A stretch of 34,963 nt of DNA, from positions 125,332 through 160,294 of the forward strand of contig NZ_MU255056.1 in the NCBI RefSeq assembly GCF_000227725.2, read 5' to 3'. Each line of letters starts with the position of its first letter. Positions within the stretch are counted from its first letter, which is position 1. The stretch is from Thiorhodospira sibirica ATCC 700588 (GTDB taxonomy: Bacteria > Pseudomonadota > Gammaproteobacteria > Ectothiorhodospirales > Ectothiorhodospiraceae). Below the pieces are notes generated by a model that made no database searches, was not told the origin of the DNA, and saw only the letters and a program-made list of their open reading frames with translations. Made by a program: the position numbers and the translations under genes. Shown here piece by piece: positions 1-10,063 of this stretch.

Positions 1-144
1 CGCTGGATGAATGAAAAAAGTGTCCACCACAGCGTCGACCAGGCCAAGGCAAAACAGACCGCCAAGCCAACCTACAAACCGGCGCCGGACCACCCTTGGA
101 GAGGTCGGGGCAACATCACTCCGGCACCAGCCCAAACACCATAA
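1..144 (+). pseudogene. 3' fragment of an insertion-sequence transposase
   Basis: An open frame runs in from the window edge and ends at TAA 142-144, giving 47 residues. The tail is basic and proline-rich and contains PAPDHPWRG. From memory, a KPAxDHPW tail is typical of the extreme C-terminus of integrase-like (ISNCY/IS481-type) transposases. The start lies outside the window, so it is impossible to say whether the rest of the gene is intact. Just downstream are two copies of a GGGGACA-type motif, as expected at the end of such an element. The family assignment is a recollection, not a search result. Confidence 0.45.
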
Positions 145-158
145 CCACGCATTCTACG

Positions 159-196
159 GGGGACACTTCTGCTTTGCACAAAAGGGGACTTTTCTG
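159..196 (+). repeat. Tandem GGGGACAyTTCTG motifs, probable IS end
   Basis: GGGGACACTTCTG (159-171) and GGGGACTTTTCTG (184-196) match at 11 of 13 positions. They lie just after the transposase fragment stop. Repeated GGGGACA-type motifs near a terminus are common transposase-binding sites in IS21/IS481-like elements, so this is probably the right end of the element cut by the window edge. Confidence 0.4.
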
Positions 197-259
197 AATT
201 GGGTTGACAAAACGCACACCGACCGCCAATTGCACCTTGTCAATGTACATGGGGTTTTG

Positions 260-403
260 ATGAGTGAGCCAAAATCAATCACGTGTACCCGTCTGTCGGA
301 AGTGATGGGCATCTCGCATGACAGCGTGAACCGTTTCTTGTTGCGGGAGGCGTATGAAGCCCGCGACCTGTTCAACGAAGCGGCACGGCTGCTGAACCTA
401 GTA
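260..403 (+). pseudogene. IS701-like transposase, N-terminal stub
   Basis: Starting at ATG 260, about 48 residues read MSEPKSITCT... and include SEVMGISHDSVNRFLLRE. This resembles the N-terminal DNA-binding part of IS701/IS4-superfamily transposases, where the pattern 'ISHDxVxRFL' is recurrent. A full protein would have several hundred residues including the DDE domain. Here the similarity stops at ...LLNLV and the frame runs on antisense into the IS630-like transposase. The most economical reading is that the IS630-like element inserted into this gene and the remainder was lost. No catalytic residues are present. Confidence 0.5.
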
Positions 404-430
404 CCGTGCACCAGAAATATTCTGGATAAC

Positions 431-1222
431 TTAAGCCATCAGCGGCTTGCCGATGTAGGTCCAGCGAAACGGCTTGGCGAGCGTCTGGTTAAAGAAGGCG
501 ATGAAGTCGAGGAGGCGTTGTTTGAGCGCCTGGGAGGACGCAAAGCGCCCACGCCGGAGCCGTCGCCGGGTCAGGATAGCGAACCAAATCTCGACCGGGT
601 TGAGCCAAGCGCAGTGCCTGGGGGTATAGACGAACCGGATACGATGCGAGGGATCCTGGAGAAAGGCGGCCCGAGAGGACATGTTGGCGAGGATTCCCGT
701 CTTTCCCTTGCGGCCAAGTTCGGTGTCGATGGCGCAGCGTTGGGCGATGAATTCCACCAGGCTGGCCGATTGATGGGTGTTGAGCGGATCACAGACGAAG
801 CTCCATTCGCCGTGTGGATCGGTGTCCACGGTGGCGGCGATGTGGGCCACGAAGTCCGCCTCGGTGCGGGTGTCGCCGATGGAGGGAGTGATTATAAGCC
901 CGGTGGCGACCTCGAAATGGGCGATCAGAGTCTGAGTACCGTGGCGTTTGTACGCGAACGCCACGGCCTCGGGATGGCCGGGCTGCATCGGGTGAGACGG
1001 GTGGATCGCCTCTATGGCCTGGATGCCGGTTTTTGAGATGAACCCCGTGTTCATGCAACGGCGTTGCCTGATGGTACCGCGTACAGACCGTGCGAACCTC
1101 CTGACGGAAGGTAGCCTCATCGGTGATGTGGGGATTGAGCCCGTAGCGGGTGCGATGCGGTTTAAGATCCGCCTGATTTTAAAAAACGACCGATGCTGCT
1201 GGCCGAGATTGAGGTCACCATG
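431..1222 (-). pseudogene. IS630-family transposase, truncated and frameshifted
   Basis: The frame ending at 431 encodes the DDE_3 catalytic core of an IS630 transposase. It starts at KTGIQAIEAIHPSHPMQPG and contains the second aspartate in FVCDPLNTHQS and the glutamate in PRHCAWLNPVEIWF. Upstream parts lie in other frames: IGRFLKSGG, then KPHRTRYGLNP running on to HEHGVHL. Family members normally have a stretch like ISTDE(K/M)TGIQ, but here HEHGVHL runs directly into KTGIQ with a frame change. The segment carrying the first catalytic Asp is therefore missing. The N-terminal helix-turn-helix (about 130-140 residues) is also missing, cut where the IS4-like element begins. The gene is dead. Confidence 0.8.
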
Positions 1223-1237
1223 CCTTGCCACCTATCA
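1223..1237. repeat. Left terminal inverted repeat of the IS4-like element
   Basis: CCTTGCCACCTATCA matches the reverse complement of 2400-2414 (CCTTACCACCTATCA) at 14 of 15 positions. Confidence 0.75.
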
Positions 1238-1288
1238 CTTTTATGGCAAACTTTGAGGATTGGCTGAACTGAGGTCATGGGGGTGGGC

Positions 1289-2397
1289 ATGGGAAGCATC
1301 AAACACTTGGCAGAAGAGGTGGAACGTGGACTGCGCAAGGCCGCATCCGGGGCTGCGCCTGACGGTGGTGAGGAAGCTGTCGCTGGTGGTCGGAGCGATG
1401 ATCGAAGCGCAAACCGCCAACACGGTGGAGTTGGCGAATGTGTTGCCGCTGGAGACCGAGCGCCAAGACATGCGCGAACAGTGGTTGAGACGCTTGCTGA
1501 AGAACCCGTTGGTGTGTCCAACCGACATGATCAAGCCGCTGGCGATGGCCGAACTGGCGCAGGCGGCCCGTCACGATCAGACGGTGTGCCTGAGTCTGGA
1601 TCAAACCGATTTGGGGGATCGGATGGCATTGCGGGTGTTGGCCTTGCGCGTGAGCGAGCGGGCGTTGCCGTTGGTTTGGTGGGCCAGGCAAGGCGCGGCG
1701 AACCGTGGCTTTGCGGGCCAGCAAGCCCTCCTGGAGACGGTGTTGGCTTGGCTGCCGGCTGGGGCGCGGGTGCTGCTGTTGGCGGATCGGTTCTACCCAT
1801 CGGCGGCGCTGTTCGCGTGGTTGCATGCGCACGAATGGGGCTACCGGTTGCGCTTGAAGGGGAATCTGCGGGTGGACACCGGCGTGGCGGAGACCACGAC
1901 CGGGGATTTGGCCAAGGGTGTGCGGGAAGCGTATTTTCCGGGTGTGCGCCTGTTCGCCTCTGGGGTGGTGACCCACCTGGGAATTGTGCATGACCCGGGG
2001 CATCCAGAGCCGTGGATGATTGCCATGGATGCGATTCCGACACGGGCGCGCGTACTGGACTATGCCACGCGCTGGGGCATCGAGCCGATGTTCTCCGACT
2101 TCAAGGGGCGAGGATTATTTGGCTTGGGGGATTCGCACCTGCGCCATGCGGATCGTTTGGAACGCCGGGTGTTGATCATGGCCTTGGCGATGTATGGGTG
2201 TGTGCGCATTGGGCGCGATCAGGCGTGCCACCCTCCGACCCCGCTCGAAAAAAAACCAAGCACAGGACGATCCGAACCACTGGAGCTTCCGCAAGCTCGC
2301 CCGCAGCCTGGTTTCGTGGTTCACACGTGGCTTGCGCTACCTGATGCGCTGTCTGCAAAACGACCTGCCGCTGCCGGCTTTTCGTGCCCGTGAGTAA
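1289..2397 (+). pseudogene. IS4-family transposase with two apparent frameshifts
   Basis: The core is a DDE transposase: first Asp in LSLDQTDLGDR, second in LLLADRFYPSAALF, and the Glu in RWGIEPMFSDFKGRG. The N-terminus that fits best (MGSIKHLAEEVERGLRKA from ATG 1289) is one frame away from the following HPGLRLTVVRKLSLVVGAM, which implies an indel near 1345. Near the 3' end the frame passes an A8 run (2248-2255), after which the family-like tail (NHWSFRKLARSLVSWFTRG, ending at 2397) lies in the +1 frame. Reading A7 would restore it. Without correction, one frame is open from TTG 1260 to 2393 but with foreign-looking ends. The gene is inactive unless slippage at A8 rescues it. Confidence 0.7.
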
Positions 2398-2399
2398 AT

Positions 2400-2414
2400 T
2401 GATAGGTGGTAAGG
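2400..2414. repeat. Right terminal inverted repeat of the IS4-like element
   Basis: TGATAGGTGGTAAGG directly follows the transposase stop region and pairs with 1223-1237 (14 of 15). Confidence 0.75.
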
Positions 2415-2689
2415 TCAGCAAAGCTCATCTGATCCATGGGGCAAATACCGATTGATTGACTGATGAGTGAATTATCGCAAAAATGCGGAGTTATTCAGAG
2501 CTTCCCTAACGTATATGTGCATGTCAATCTGGCAGTGTCCTTATGAGGCCGTCGCAGTAGGAACGCCAGCTACACGATGCCCCTGTATAGTTCTCGAGGT
2601 GCGGTTTTGCCGCATCGGGCTATTCCGCGCAGAGGGTCGTTCTCTCACGCAAGTCCTTAATTTCGCATCCTCTGCATTGTATCAACCGG
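2415..2689. other. Gene-free interval after the IS cluster
   Basis: No convincing coding sequence is seen on either strand. A 79-codon plus-strand frame (2467-2706) has no recognisable motifs and no good ribosome binding site, so I do not call it. The expected other half of the interrupted IS630-like gene is not found here. Confidence 0.5.
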
Positions 2690-2776
2690 CATATGAAACG
2701 CAATAAGCCTCCAATACCCGCCTGTGAGTCTTTCCGATGTCTGTAAAACCATCTGCCATGGCCTGCGTTTCATATG
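2690..2776. repeat. 87-bp element with 13-bp perfect inverted ends
   Basis: CATATGAAACGCA (2690-2702) is repeated exactly in inverse as TGCGTTTCATATG (2764-2776), with 61 bp between. The size and perfect ends fit a very small MITE-like remnant or a long-loop hairpin. It lies 42 bp beyond the stop of glmU. It has no run of T and so does not look like a standard terminator. Confidence 0.5.
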
Positions 2777-2818
2777 GATTGGTGGTCCGTGCTGGTGTGG
2801 GAATTTCACAGGAACGAG

Positions 2819-4231
2819 CTATGCCGATGGTTTTTTGGGGCGTTGCCAGTTGGGGTAGCTGTGTTGGCGGGTGCGGCTGAGGCTTAGGCTGTGGTCGGGG
2901 GCGTCGCGGGTGATGGTGGAGCCGGCGCCGATGGTGGCCTGTGTGCCGATACATACCGGGGCGATGAGTTGGGTTCCTGAGCCGATGAAGGCGCCATCCT
3001 GAATCACGGTGCGGTGTTTAAAGGCGCCGTCGTAGTTGCAGGTGATGGTACCGGCGCCGATGTTGACGGCGCTGCCGATTTCGGCATCGCCTAAGTAGCT
3101 GAGGTGATTGGCTTTGCTGCCTTCGCCGAGGAGGGTGTTTTTGACCTCGACGAAATTGCCGATGTGTACCTGTGCGGCGGTGGTGGTGCCGGGCCGCAGT
3201 CGCGCAAAGGGGCCAATGATACTGTGGGCACCGATGTGGGCCCCTTCAATCACGCTGTGGGCGCGAATCTCAACGCCCGGCTCCAGCTCACTGTCTTTGA
3301 TCACGCAGCCCGGACCAATGACAACCCCATCCCCCAGCCTGACCGTGCCTTCCAGCACCACATTGACATCTATGCAGACATCCTGTCCGGCCAGCACCTG
3401 TCCGCGAATATCAAGGCGGGCGGGGTCACGCAGGCTCACCCCGGCGCGCATCAGGCGGGCGGCTTGCTGGTGTTGGTAGATGCGCTCCAGTTGGGCCAGT
3501 TGCAGGCGGTCGTTGACGCCTAAAAACTGCTCACTGTGCGTCGCCACCAAGGCTGCCGGGTTGGCTTGATCGGCTACGGCCAGGGCCAGGCAGTCGGTGA
3601 GATAATATTCTCCCTGGGCATTGGCGCAGTCGATGCGCGCCAGCCAGTCCCGCAGCGCCTCACTGCGGGCGGCCATGAAGCCGGTGTTGACCTCGGTAAT
3701 GGCGCGTTCCTCGGGGCTGGCGTCTTTGTCTTCGACAATGCGGCAGGGGCGTCCCTGAGCATCGCGCACGATGCGCCCATAACCGCCGGGCTGCGCCAGG
3801 TGCATACTTTGTAATACCAGGGCATGACGTTGCAGCTCTTCCACCAGCAGGCTCAAACTCTCCGGGCTGACCAGCGGCACATCGCCATATAGCACCACCA
3901 CCCGCTCACCATCCCGAATTAACGGCATCGCCTGGGCTACCGCATGGGCGGTGCCGCGCTGTTCGGCCTGCAATACCCATTGCACCACGCCATTGCTCTG
4001 CGTATGGTCAGGCCCAGGCCCGTCGGCAAAGTAGGCGCGCACGGCCTCGGCACCGTGCCCATGCACCACGATGATTTGTGCCGGGTGCAGGCGCTGCGCC
4101 CGTTCCAGCACATGCGCCAGTAGGGGCTGACCGCCAAGAGGATGCAGGACTTTAGGCAGATGCGAGCGCATCCGCGTCCCCTGACCGGCGGCCAGGATGA
4201 TGACATTGAGCGGGGTGGGGGTGTGCATCAT
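2819..4231 (-). CDS. glmU: GlmU, UDP-N-acetylglucosamine pyrophosphorylase / glucosamine-1-phosphate acetyltransferase
   Basis: This bifunctional enzyme of UDP-GlcNAc synthesis acetylates glucosamine-1-P with acetyl-CoA and then joins it to UTP, feeding peptidoglycan and LPS. The N-terminal uridylyltransferase domain opens with [19 protein letters not shown], the nucleotide-binding loop and lysine, followed by YGDVPLV and EVNTGFM. The C-terminal half is a left-handed beta-helix of hexapeptide repeats ([32 protein letters not shown]) and ends with a basic tail. The length, 470 residues, is normal for the family. The start ATG (4229-4231) overlaps the ettA stop in ATGA, so translation is probably coupled to ettA. 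It is the last gene of a minus-strand run; glmS is not in the window downstream. Confidence 0.97.
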   Translation of the reverse strand: MMHTPTPLNVIILAAGQGTRMRSHLPKVLHPLGGQPLLAHVLERAQRLHPAQIIVVHGHGAEAVRAYFADGPGPDHTQSNGVVQWVLQAEQRGTAHAVAQAMPLIRDGERVVVLYGDVPLVSPESLSLLVEELQRHALVLQSMHLAQPGGYGRIVRDAQGRPCRIVEDKDASPEERAITEVNTGFMAARSEALRDWLARIDCANAQGEYYLTDCLALAVADQANPAALVATHSEQFLGVNDRLQLAQLERIYQHQQAARLMRAGVSLRDPARLDIRGQVLAGQDVCIDVNVVLEGTVRLGDGVVIGPGCVIKDSELEPGVEIRAHSVIEGAHIGAHSIIGPFARLRPGTTTAAQVHIGNFVEVKNTLLGEGSKANHLSYLGDAEIGSAVNIGAGTITCNYDGAFKHRTVIQDGAFIGSGTQLIAPVCIGTQATIGAGSTITRDAPDHSLSLSRTRQHSYPNWQRPKKPSA

Positions 4232-5895
4232 TGCTCCAGGCGACGGTATTTCATGCGGTGGGGCTGATCGGCGGCACTGCCCAGGCGTTTGTGGCGTTCT
4301 TCTTCATATTCGGTGTAATTGCCATCAAAAAACACCAGATTGCCATCTTCCTCAAAGGCGAGAATGTGGGTGGCAATACGATCCAAAAACCAGCGATCGT
4401 GCGAGATCACCACCGCAGAACCGGGGAAATCCAGCAGGGCTTCTTCCAGGGCACGCAGGGTTTCTACGTCCAGGTCATTGGTGGGTTCGTCGAGCAGCAA
4501 GACATTGCCGCCGCTTTTGAGCAGCTTGGCCAGATGCACGCGGTTGCGCTCACCGCCGGAGAGATCCTGCATGCGCTTTTGCTGGTCACTGCCCTTGAAA
4601 TTAAAGCGCCCCACATAGGCCCGCGAGGGCATCTGATAAGTGCCAACCTGGATGATGTCCTGGGCGTTGGAGATTTCTTCCCAGACAGTTTTTTCATTGC
4701 TTAAGGCATCGCGGCTTTGATCCACATAGGCCAGCTGCACCGTCTCGCCGATGCTGATCTCGCCGCTATCGGGCTGTTCCTGGCCGACAATCATGCGAAA
4801 CAGGGTGGATTTACCCGCGCCATTGGGGCCGATGACGCCGACAATGGCACCGCGTGGAATCGCGCAGGAGAAGTTTTCATACAGGAGGCGATCTCCGTAG
4901 GATTTGCTGATGTTGTTAATCTCAATGACCTTATCTCCCAGACGCGGGCCGGGTGGAATGTAGATTTCCTTGGTTTCGCTGCGCTGCTGATAGCTGGGCG
5001 AAGAAAGCTCCTCAAAGCGTTTGAGGCGCGCCTTGCTCTTGGTGCCGCGTCCCTTGGGATTGGAGCGCACCCATTCCAGTTCCGCCTCCATGGTTTTGCG
5101 GCGGGCGCTTTCCTGCTTTTCTTCCATCTGCAGGCGCTTTTCTTTTTGCTCCAGCCACGAGGAATAATTGCCTTCCCAGGGAATGCCATGCCCGCGATCC
5201 AGCTCCAGAATCCAGCCCGCGACGTTATCGAGAAAATAGCGGTCGTGGGTCACGGCCACCACGGTGCCGGGGAATTCCTGCAAAAACTGCTCAAGCCAGG
5301 CCACGCTTTCGGCATCCAGATGGTTGGTCGGCTCGTCTAAAATCAGCATATCCGGGGCCGAGAGCAACAGCCGACACAATGCCACGCGGCGACGTTCGCC
5401 GCCGGAGAGCTTGCTGACATCGGCCTCCCACGGCGGCAGGCGCAAGGCATCGGCGGCAACGTCCAGCTTGCGCTCCAGCTCCCAGGCACCGGCAGCGTCG
5501 ATCTTGTCTTGCAATTCGCCCTGTTCGGCCATCAGTTTTTCAAAATCGGCATCCGGTTCCGCAAAGGCATCGGAGATGGCGTTGAAGCGATCCAGCAGGG
5601 CCTTGATCTCCTGAATGCCCTCTTCTACATTGCCGCGCACGTCTTTGGCCGGGTCTAGTTGCGGTTCTTGCGACAAAAAGCCGATTTTTATCCCCGGTTG
5701 CGGACGCGCCTCACCGACAATCTCGGTGTCCACGCCAGCCATGATGCGCAGCAGAGTAGATTTGCCCGCGCCGTTATAGCCCAATACGCCAATCTTGGCG
5801 CCGGGGAAGAAGTTGAGCGAGATGTTTTTCAAAATCTCTTTTTTCGGGGGGACAACCTTGCCCACCCCTTGCATGGTGTAGATATATTGAGCCAT
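4228..5895 (-). CDS. ettA: EttA, energy-dependent translational throttle ABC-F ATPase
   Basis: This is a ribosome-associated ABC-F protein that binds the E site and gates the first elongation cycle according to ATP/ADP. It has two ABC domains. The first has Walker [10 protein letters not shown] near residue 39, signature [16 protein letters not shown] and Walker [12 protein letters not shown]. The second has [24 protein letters not shown] and [11 protein letters not shown]. Between them is the charged linker rich in K/E/R that contacts P-site tRNA. The start chosen is MAQYIYTM (ATG at 5895), which gives 555 residues, the standard EttA length; the open frame extends 27 codons upstream without family similarity. 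Both Walker B glutamates are present, so it should be an active ATPase. It overlaps glmU by 4 nt. Confidence 0.96.
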   Translation of the reverse strand: MAQYIYTMQGVGKVVPPKKEILKNISLNFFPGAKIGVLGYNGAGKSTLLRIMAGVDTEIVGEARPQPGIKIGFLSQEPQLDPAKDVRGNVEEGIQEIKALLDRFNAISDAFAEPDADFEKLMAEQGELQDKIDAAGAWELERKLDVAADALRLPPWEADVSKLSGGERRRVALCRLLLSAPDMLILDEPTNHLDAESVAWLEQFLQEFPGTVVAVTHDRYFLDNVAGWILELDRGHGIPWEGNYSSWLEQKEKRLQMEEKQESARRKTMEAELEWVRSNPKGRGTKSKARLKRFEELSSPSYQQRSETKEIYIPPGPRLGDKVIEINNISKSYGDRLLYENFSCAIPRGAIVGVIGPNGAGKSTLFRMIVGQEQPDSGEISIGETVQLAYVDQSRDALSNEKTVWEEISNAQDIIQVGTYQMPSRAYVGRFNFKGSDQQKRMQDLSGGERNRVHLAKLLKSGGNVLLLDEPTNDLDVETLRALEEALLDFPGSAVVISHDRWFLDRIATHILAFEEDGNLVFFDGNYTEYEEERHKRLGSAADQPHRMKYRRLEQ

Positions 5896-5954
5896 GTAAG
5901 GAACCTGCGTTAAAAAATCGTTGAAAATATAGGATGGTGGCGGGTTGGTCTGCC

Positions 5955-7112
5955 TTAGCGCCGGGCCGCCACGCACTGGGCATAAACTGCCAGCGTCTGT
6001 TGGGCAGTGTGTGGCACTGACCAGCGGGTGGCATAGTCACGCGCCTCGTGAGAAAGCCGCTCCCGCAGCGCCCGATCTTGCAGCAGCGTTAAGACCTGCC
6101 GGGCAAAATCGGCCTCATCGTCCTGGGCCACTAAGGCCCCCAGACCCGGTTCGAGAATATCCCGCGTTCCCATGATCGACAAGGCGACCACCGGCACGCC
6201 AGCGGCCATCGATTCAAGCAGCACCAGTCCTTGGGTTTCGGTGCGCGAGGCAAAAATAAACACATCCCCGGCAGCATAACAATCGGCCAGACGGGTGCGC
6301 CGGTCCAGATAGCCCAGAAAGCGGATGTTATCGTTAAGCCCAAGCGTGGCCGCCAGCTGTTTGATATGCGCTAGCGCCGGGCCTTCACCGGTCAGCAATA
6401 ACATCACATCAGGCTGCTGGGCCTTGATGCGCTGCACGACCCGCAGCAAAAAATCCACGTTCTTTTCATGGGCGATGCGCCCCACATGCGTCAATACCGG
6501 GGTATGCGGGGCAATCCCCAGCGACTGACGAAAGGCCTGACCATCCCCGTGAGCAAAGAGTTCAAGCGGAATGCCGGTGGGAATCACATGCTGCGGGGTG
6601 GCTACGCCATAATTTTGCAACACCGTCTGCATGGCCCGGGAGGGTACAATCACCGCATTCACGGCATTGCACTGTCCGCGTGAAAACTGCCGCGCCAGGG
6701 CGCGCATCCACGCATCGGGAACCAGCGGCAGGTAGTGAAACAGATACTCCTCAAAATAGGTGTGATAAGACTCCACGCAAGGAATATCCAGACGGCGCGC
6801 CAGCTTCAGGCCCAGATAGTGCGCCAGAAAAGGGGTCTGAATGTGCAGGATGTCATAGCCCTCTGCTGCCAGGGTGGGCGCCAAGGCCAGCACCTCGCGG
6901 TATTTGAGCATCCGGTCTTCCGGGTCAAATGGCACCCGGCGCGAGGACACGCGGATGATGGCGGCATCGTCATCATAGGGCGCCAGATACTGCGGTGCAA
7001 TCAGGGTCAACTGATGCCCTGCGGCCTCAAAGGCCTGTTTAAAGGTGGCAATGGATGTCGAAACCCCGTTGATGCGCGGGAAATAGACATCCGTAATCAT
7101 TAGAATTTTCAT
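5955..7112 (-). CDS. GT-B glycosyltransferase, family 4
   Basis: This is a retaining GT4-type glycosyltransferase of 385 residues from ATG 7112 ([20 protein letters not shown]). The N-terminal glycine-rich start and [10 protein letters not shown] loop are typical of the acceptor domain. The C-terminal domain has the nucleotide-sugar motif in [24 protein letters not shown], with E-x7-E spacing (E at ...TETQG and LLES). The sequence resembles diacylglycerol glucosyltransferases and alpha-mannosyltransferases of the MgdA/PimB type, so a glycolipid or cell-envelope glycan substrate is likely, but the sugar and acceptor cannot be read from sequence. No transmembrane helix is obvious. It lies 59 bp upstream of ettA in the same direction and may be cotranscribed. 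The frame extends upstream to 7187 but without homology. Confidence 0.85.
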   Translation of the reverse strand: MKILMITDVYFPRINGVSTSIATFKQAFEAAGHQLTLIAPQYLAPYDDDAAIIRVSSRRVPFDPEDRMLKYREVLALAPTLAAEGYDILHIQTPFLAHYLGLKLARRLDIPCVESYHTYFEEYLFHYLPLVPDAWMRALARQFSRGQCNAVNAVIVPSRAMQTVLQNYGVATPQHVIPTGIPLELFAHGDGQAFRQSLGIAPHTPVLTHVGRIAHEKNVDFLLRVVQRIKAQQPDVMLLLTGEGPALAHIKQLAATLGLNDNIRFLGYLDRRTRLADCYAAGDVFIFASRTETQGLVLLESMAAGVPVVALSIMGTRDILEPGLGALVAQDDEADFARQVLTLLQDRALRERLSHEARDYATRWSVPHTAQQTLAVYAQCVAARR

Positions 7113-7244
7113 CGATGCGTGGCTTGACCTGAACAATCGCCCCCAGTGGGCGCAGCGATTGTACCGAAAGCCCGGCGTGGCGTGCATGGGATTTTTGCGC
7201 AGCCCACGCAGGCGATGCGCTCAGGCCAACCGCACCCGCCAACA

Positions 7245-8234
7245 TCAAAAATCGTAGCGCACCCCGGCGGCAAACACCTCGCCGCCCTCAGCAGCCCACG
7301 CGGTTTCCTTGGCGCCGCCGCGTTTTTCGGTCAAGGCCGCTGTGTGTTCTTCATAATAGTATTCGGCAAACAGCAGCAAGGCTGGAGTCAGCTGGTGATC
7401 AAGGCCTAAATGCACGATGTCTTCGCCGTAGTTTTCGACATTCGCCAGCATCAGCTTGACGGTGGTGTTGCCCAGGGTATAACCGGCATAAAGATTCATG
7501 GCGCGGTCCCCATCGGCCCCATAGCCCTGCGCAATGGTGCTGTCATGCCATTCGTATTTGGCCCCAAGGTACAGATCACCCCAGGTTTGCGCCAGCGATG
7601 CCCCATAAATGCGGCTATCTGTCTCGCCCTGCAGATCATCCAGCCCCACCGCTACCACGGTATCCGCCACGCGATAACTGGCGGTCACTTGCCAGCGGTC
7701 ATCGCCGTCCTGACCATTGCGCTCGCTCCAGCCCAATGCAACGTTAAAGCCGCCCATATCCGGGCTGTAATAGCTGATGCTGTCGCCTTGGCGAAAGGTG
7801 GTGTAGGTGGCAAAGCCACTGTAATAGCTGCTGAACATATCCACCGGGTAGGCAATGGCGTTATAGTAAGGCATCCACATCTGTCCATAGGCCAGCGTGC
7901 CAAAACCGCCACGCAGTCCGATATGCGCCACCCGCACATCCTGTTCTTGATCCCAGGGGTCTTGTACCGCCAGATTGGCCAGATCCAGGGGCAATTCCAG
8001 TTGACCAAAGGCAGTGATGTCATGCCCCAAGGGATATTCTGCATTAAACCCAAGGCGTGAATAGGCGTCGCGCAGCCCGGTGTAGGACTCCAGGGCCTCG
8101 GTATTATCCGGCTGCACGGCCTCGGCATGAATCCGTGCCGAGCCGTAATAGTTAATGGTTAAACCCTGGGCCACACTCAAGGTCGGAGTAAGCAGCAAGG
8201 CGGCTGTTAAAAGCGTCTGTTGGCGTGTAGGCAT
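7245..8234 (-). CDS. Gram-negative porin-like outer-membrane beta-barrel
   Basis: 329 residues from ATG 8234. Residues 1 to about 22 form a signal peptide (basic MPTRQQ, a leucine/alanine-rich core, then LSVAQG). The mature part alternates polar and aromatic strands (INYYGSARIHAE, SRLGFNAEYPLG, NLYAGYTLGNTTVKLML) and ends VFAAGVRYDF. A C-terminal Phe is the BamA recognition signal of outer-membrane proteins. The GLRGGFGTLAYGQMWMPYYNAI segment looks like the conserved constriction-loop region of Gram-negative porins (porin_4 type). It probably forms a general diffusion pore, but specificity is unknown. It is transcribed divergently from nadB, with 218 bp between the two start codons. The upstream extension of the frame (to 8294) is not supported. 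Confidence 0.85.
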   Translation of the reverse strand: MPTRQQTLLTAALLLTPTLSVAQGLTINYYGSARIHAEAVQPDNTEALESYTGLRDAYSRLGFNAEYPLGHDITAFGQLELPLDLANLAVQDPWDQEQDVRVAHIGLRGGFGTLAYGQMWMPYYNAIAYPVDMFSSYYSGFATYTTFRQGDSISYYSPDMGGFNVALGWSERNGQDGDDRWQVTASYRVADTVVAVGLDDLQGETDSRIYGASLAQTWGDLYLGAKYEWHDSTIAQGYGADGDRAMNLYAGYTLGNTTVKLMLANVENYGEDIVHLGLDHQLTPALLLFAEYYYEEHTAALTEKRGGAKETAWAAEGGEVFAAGVRYDF

Positions 8235-8452
8235 CGGCGATAAACATCCGTTAAAGGTGAGTGAATCGATGGCGCAGCGGTGCATGATGCACACAAAAAC
8301 TGACCGCCACCGGCTTGGCCATTTAAAATACCCACATTGCGCACCGCCTGCAAACGGCCAAAGCCACGTCCTTGGCCATCATTCACGGGTTTTTCAAGCG
8401 GCATCAAGATGATGCCGCCACAGATTCCATCGAGTTTTTTGAGAACCAAACC

Positions 8453-10063
8453 ATGCCTTCTTACACCCATGATGTCCTGATTATCGGCAGTGGGGCTGCC
8501 GGTCTGAGCCTGGCCTTACGGCTTCCCGCAAATTTGCGCGTTGCCGTGGTCAGCAAAGGCCCCCTCAGTGAAGGCAGCACCCTCTATGCCCAAGGCGGAA
8601 TTTCTGCCGTGCTGGATCAGCGCGACTCGCTCAATGCCCATGTGGCAGACACTCTTGATGCTGGCGGCGGCTTGTGCAATGAGGCTGCGGTGCGCTTTAC
8701 CGTGGAACATGGCCCGGCCAACATCAACTGGCTGCTGGAACTGGGTGTGCCCTTTACCCGCGAAAGTGATGCCAGCCAGCCCTCACGCCTGCATCTGACC
8801 CGCGAAGGCGGGCACAGCCACCGCCGCGTCGTCCATGCCGCCGATGCCACCGGCCGCGCCATTGAAGATGCCTTACTGGAAAGCACCCAAAGGGCGCCAA
8901 ATATCGAATTATTCGAGCAGCATATTGCCGTGGATCTGATCACCACCGCCAAACTGGGATTGCCCGAAAACCGCTGTGTTGGAGCCTATGTGCTGGACCG
9001 CGAACATGAGGAAGTGCTGACCTTCAGCGCCCGCTTTGTAGTCCTGGCCACCGGCGGGGCCAGCAAGGTCTATCTGTACACCAGCAACCCTGATACGGCC
9101 AGCGGTGATGGCATTGCGATGGCCTGGCGGGCGGGCTGTGAAGTGGCTAATATGGAATTTATGCAGTTTCATCCCACCTGCCTGTATCATCCACAGGCCA
9201 AATCCTTCCTCATCTCCGAGGCAGTACGCGGCGAAGGCGGCCAGCTATTGCACGCCGACGGCACACGCTTTATGCACCAGTTTGATGCGCGGGGTGAGCT
9301 GGCCCCACGCGATATTGTCGCCCGCGCCATTGACCATGAAATGAAGCGCTTGGGGGCTGACTGTGTGTATCTGGACATCAGCCACCGCTCCGCTGATTTC
9401 ATCACCCGCCATTTTCCGATGATCTATGAACGTTGCCTCGAATATGGCTTTGACATGACCCAGCAACCGCTCCCGGTAGTTCCGGCAGCGCATTACACCT
9501 GCGGCGGCGTGGTCACCGATTTGCACGGCGCCACCTCCATTCCCGGTCTGTATGCGGTCGGCGAGGTCGCCTACACCGGCCTGCATGGCGCCAATCGCAT
9601 GGCCAGCAACTCCTTGCTGGAATGCCTGGTATTTTCCCAGGCTGCCGCCCAGCATATCAGCCACCTCAGTGACCAAGCCCAGGCAAGCTACACTATTCCC
9701 CCCTGGGACGACAGCCGCGTCACCGATTCTGATGAAAATGTCGTGGTGGCGCATAACTGGGACGAACTGCGCCGCTTCATGTGGGATTATGTGGGCATCG
9801 TGCGCACCACCAAACGCCTGCAACGCGCCAAGCGTCGCATCGACCTGCTCAAGGCCGAAATCCACGAATATTACAGCAACTTTCACATCACCAACGACCT
9901 GATCGAACTGCGCAATCTGGTCATGGTGGCTGAGATCATCGTTTTATGCGCACTCTCGCGCCGGGAAAGCCGTGGCCTGCACTACACCCTGGATCATCCC
10001 CATACCGACCCGGCCCTGGATGGCATCCCCACCGTGATTCAAAGCCCGTTTACAGCCGGATAG
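8453..10063 (+). CDS. nadB: NadB, L-aspartate oxidase
   Basis: This flavoenzyme oxidises L-aspartate to iminoaspartate, the first step of de novo NAD synthesis, and works with quinolinate synthase NadA. The dinucleotide-binding motif is at the N-terminus ([17 protein letters not shown]). The [12 protein letters not shown] and [18 protein letters not shown] segments follow the succinate-dehydrogenase/NadB pattern. [33 protein letters not shown] and [30 protein letters not shown] (FAD and active-site regions) are all present. Length is 536 residues from ATG 8453, close to the E. coli enzyme. The frame is open back to 8372, but similarity begins at [12 protein letters not shown]. nadA and nadC are not adjacent in this window. 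Confidence 0.96.
   Translation: MPSYTHDVLIIGSGAAGLSLALRLPANLRVAVVSKGPLSEGSTLYAQGGISAVLDQRDSLNAHVADTLDAGGGLCNEAAVRFTVEHGPANINWLLELGVPFTRESDASQPSRLHLTREGGHSHRRVVHAADATGRAIEDALLESTQRAPNIELFEQHIAVDLITTAKLGLPENRCVGAYVLDREHEEVLTFSARFVVLATGGASKVYLYTSNPDTASGDGIAMAWRAGCEVANMEFMQFHPTCLYHPQAKSFLISEAVRGEGGQLLHADGTRFMHQFDARGELAPRDIVARAIDHEMKRLGADCVYLDISHRSADFITRHFPMIYERCLEYGFDMTQQPLPVVPAAHYTCGGVVTDLHGATSIPGLYAVGEVAYTGLHGANRMASNSLLECLVFSQAAAQHISHLSDQAQASYTIPPWDDSRVTDSDENVVVAHNWDELRRFMWDYVGIVRTTKRLQRAKRRIDLLKAEIHEYYSNFHITNDLIELRNLVMVAEIIVLCALSRRESRGLHYTLDHPHTDPALDGIPTVIQSPFTAG

Larger units (their letters stand above)
1223..2414 (+). mobile_element. IS4-like insertion sequence (~1.19 kb)
   Basis: The element is bounded by near-perfect inverted repeats (1223-1237 and 2400-2414) and carries one DDE transposase gene. 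It begins exactly where the IS630-like coding sequence loses its N-terminal part, so it probably inserted into that element. No target-site duplication is evident, and the sequence after 2414 does not continue the IS630 gene. One flank has therefore been deleted or rearranged since insertion. Confidence 0.75.

Noticed and set aside
2467-2706. 79-codon plus-strand frame between the IS cluster and glmU
   Set aside because: No ribosome binding site, no recognisable motif and unusual composition.
3104-3523. Antisense frame across glmU (139 codons)
   Set aside because: Shadow of the glmU coding strand with no independent motif.
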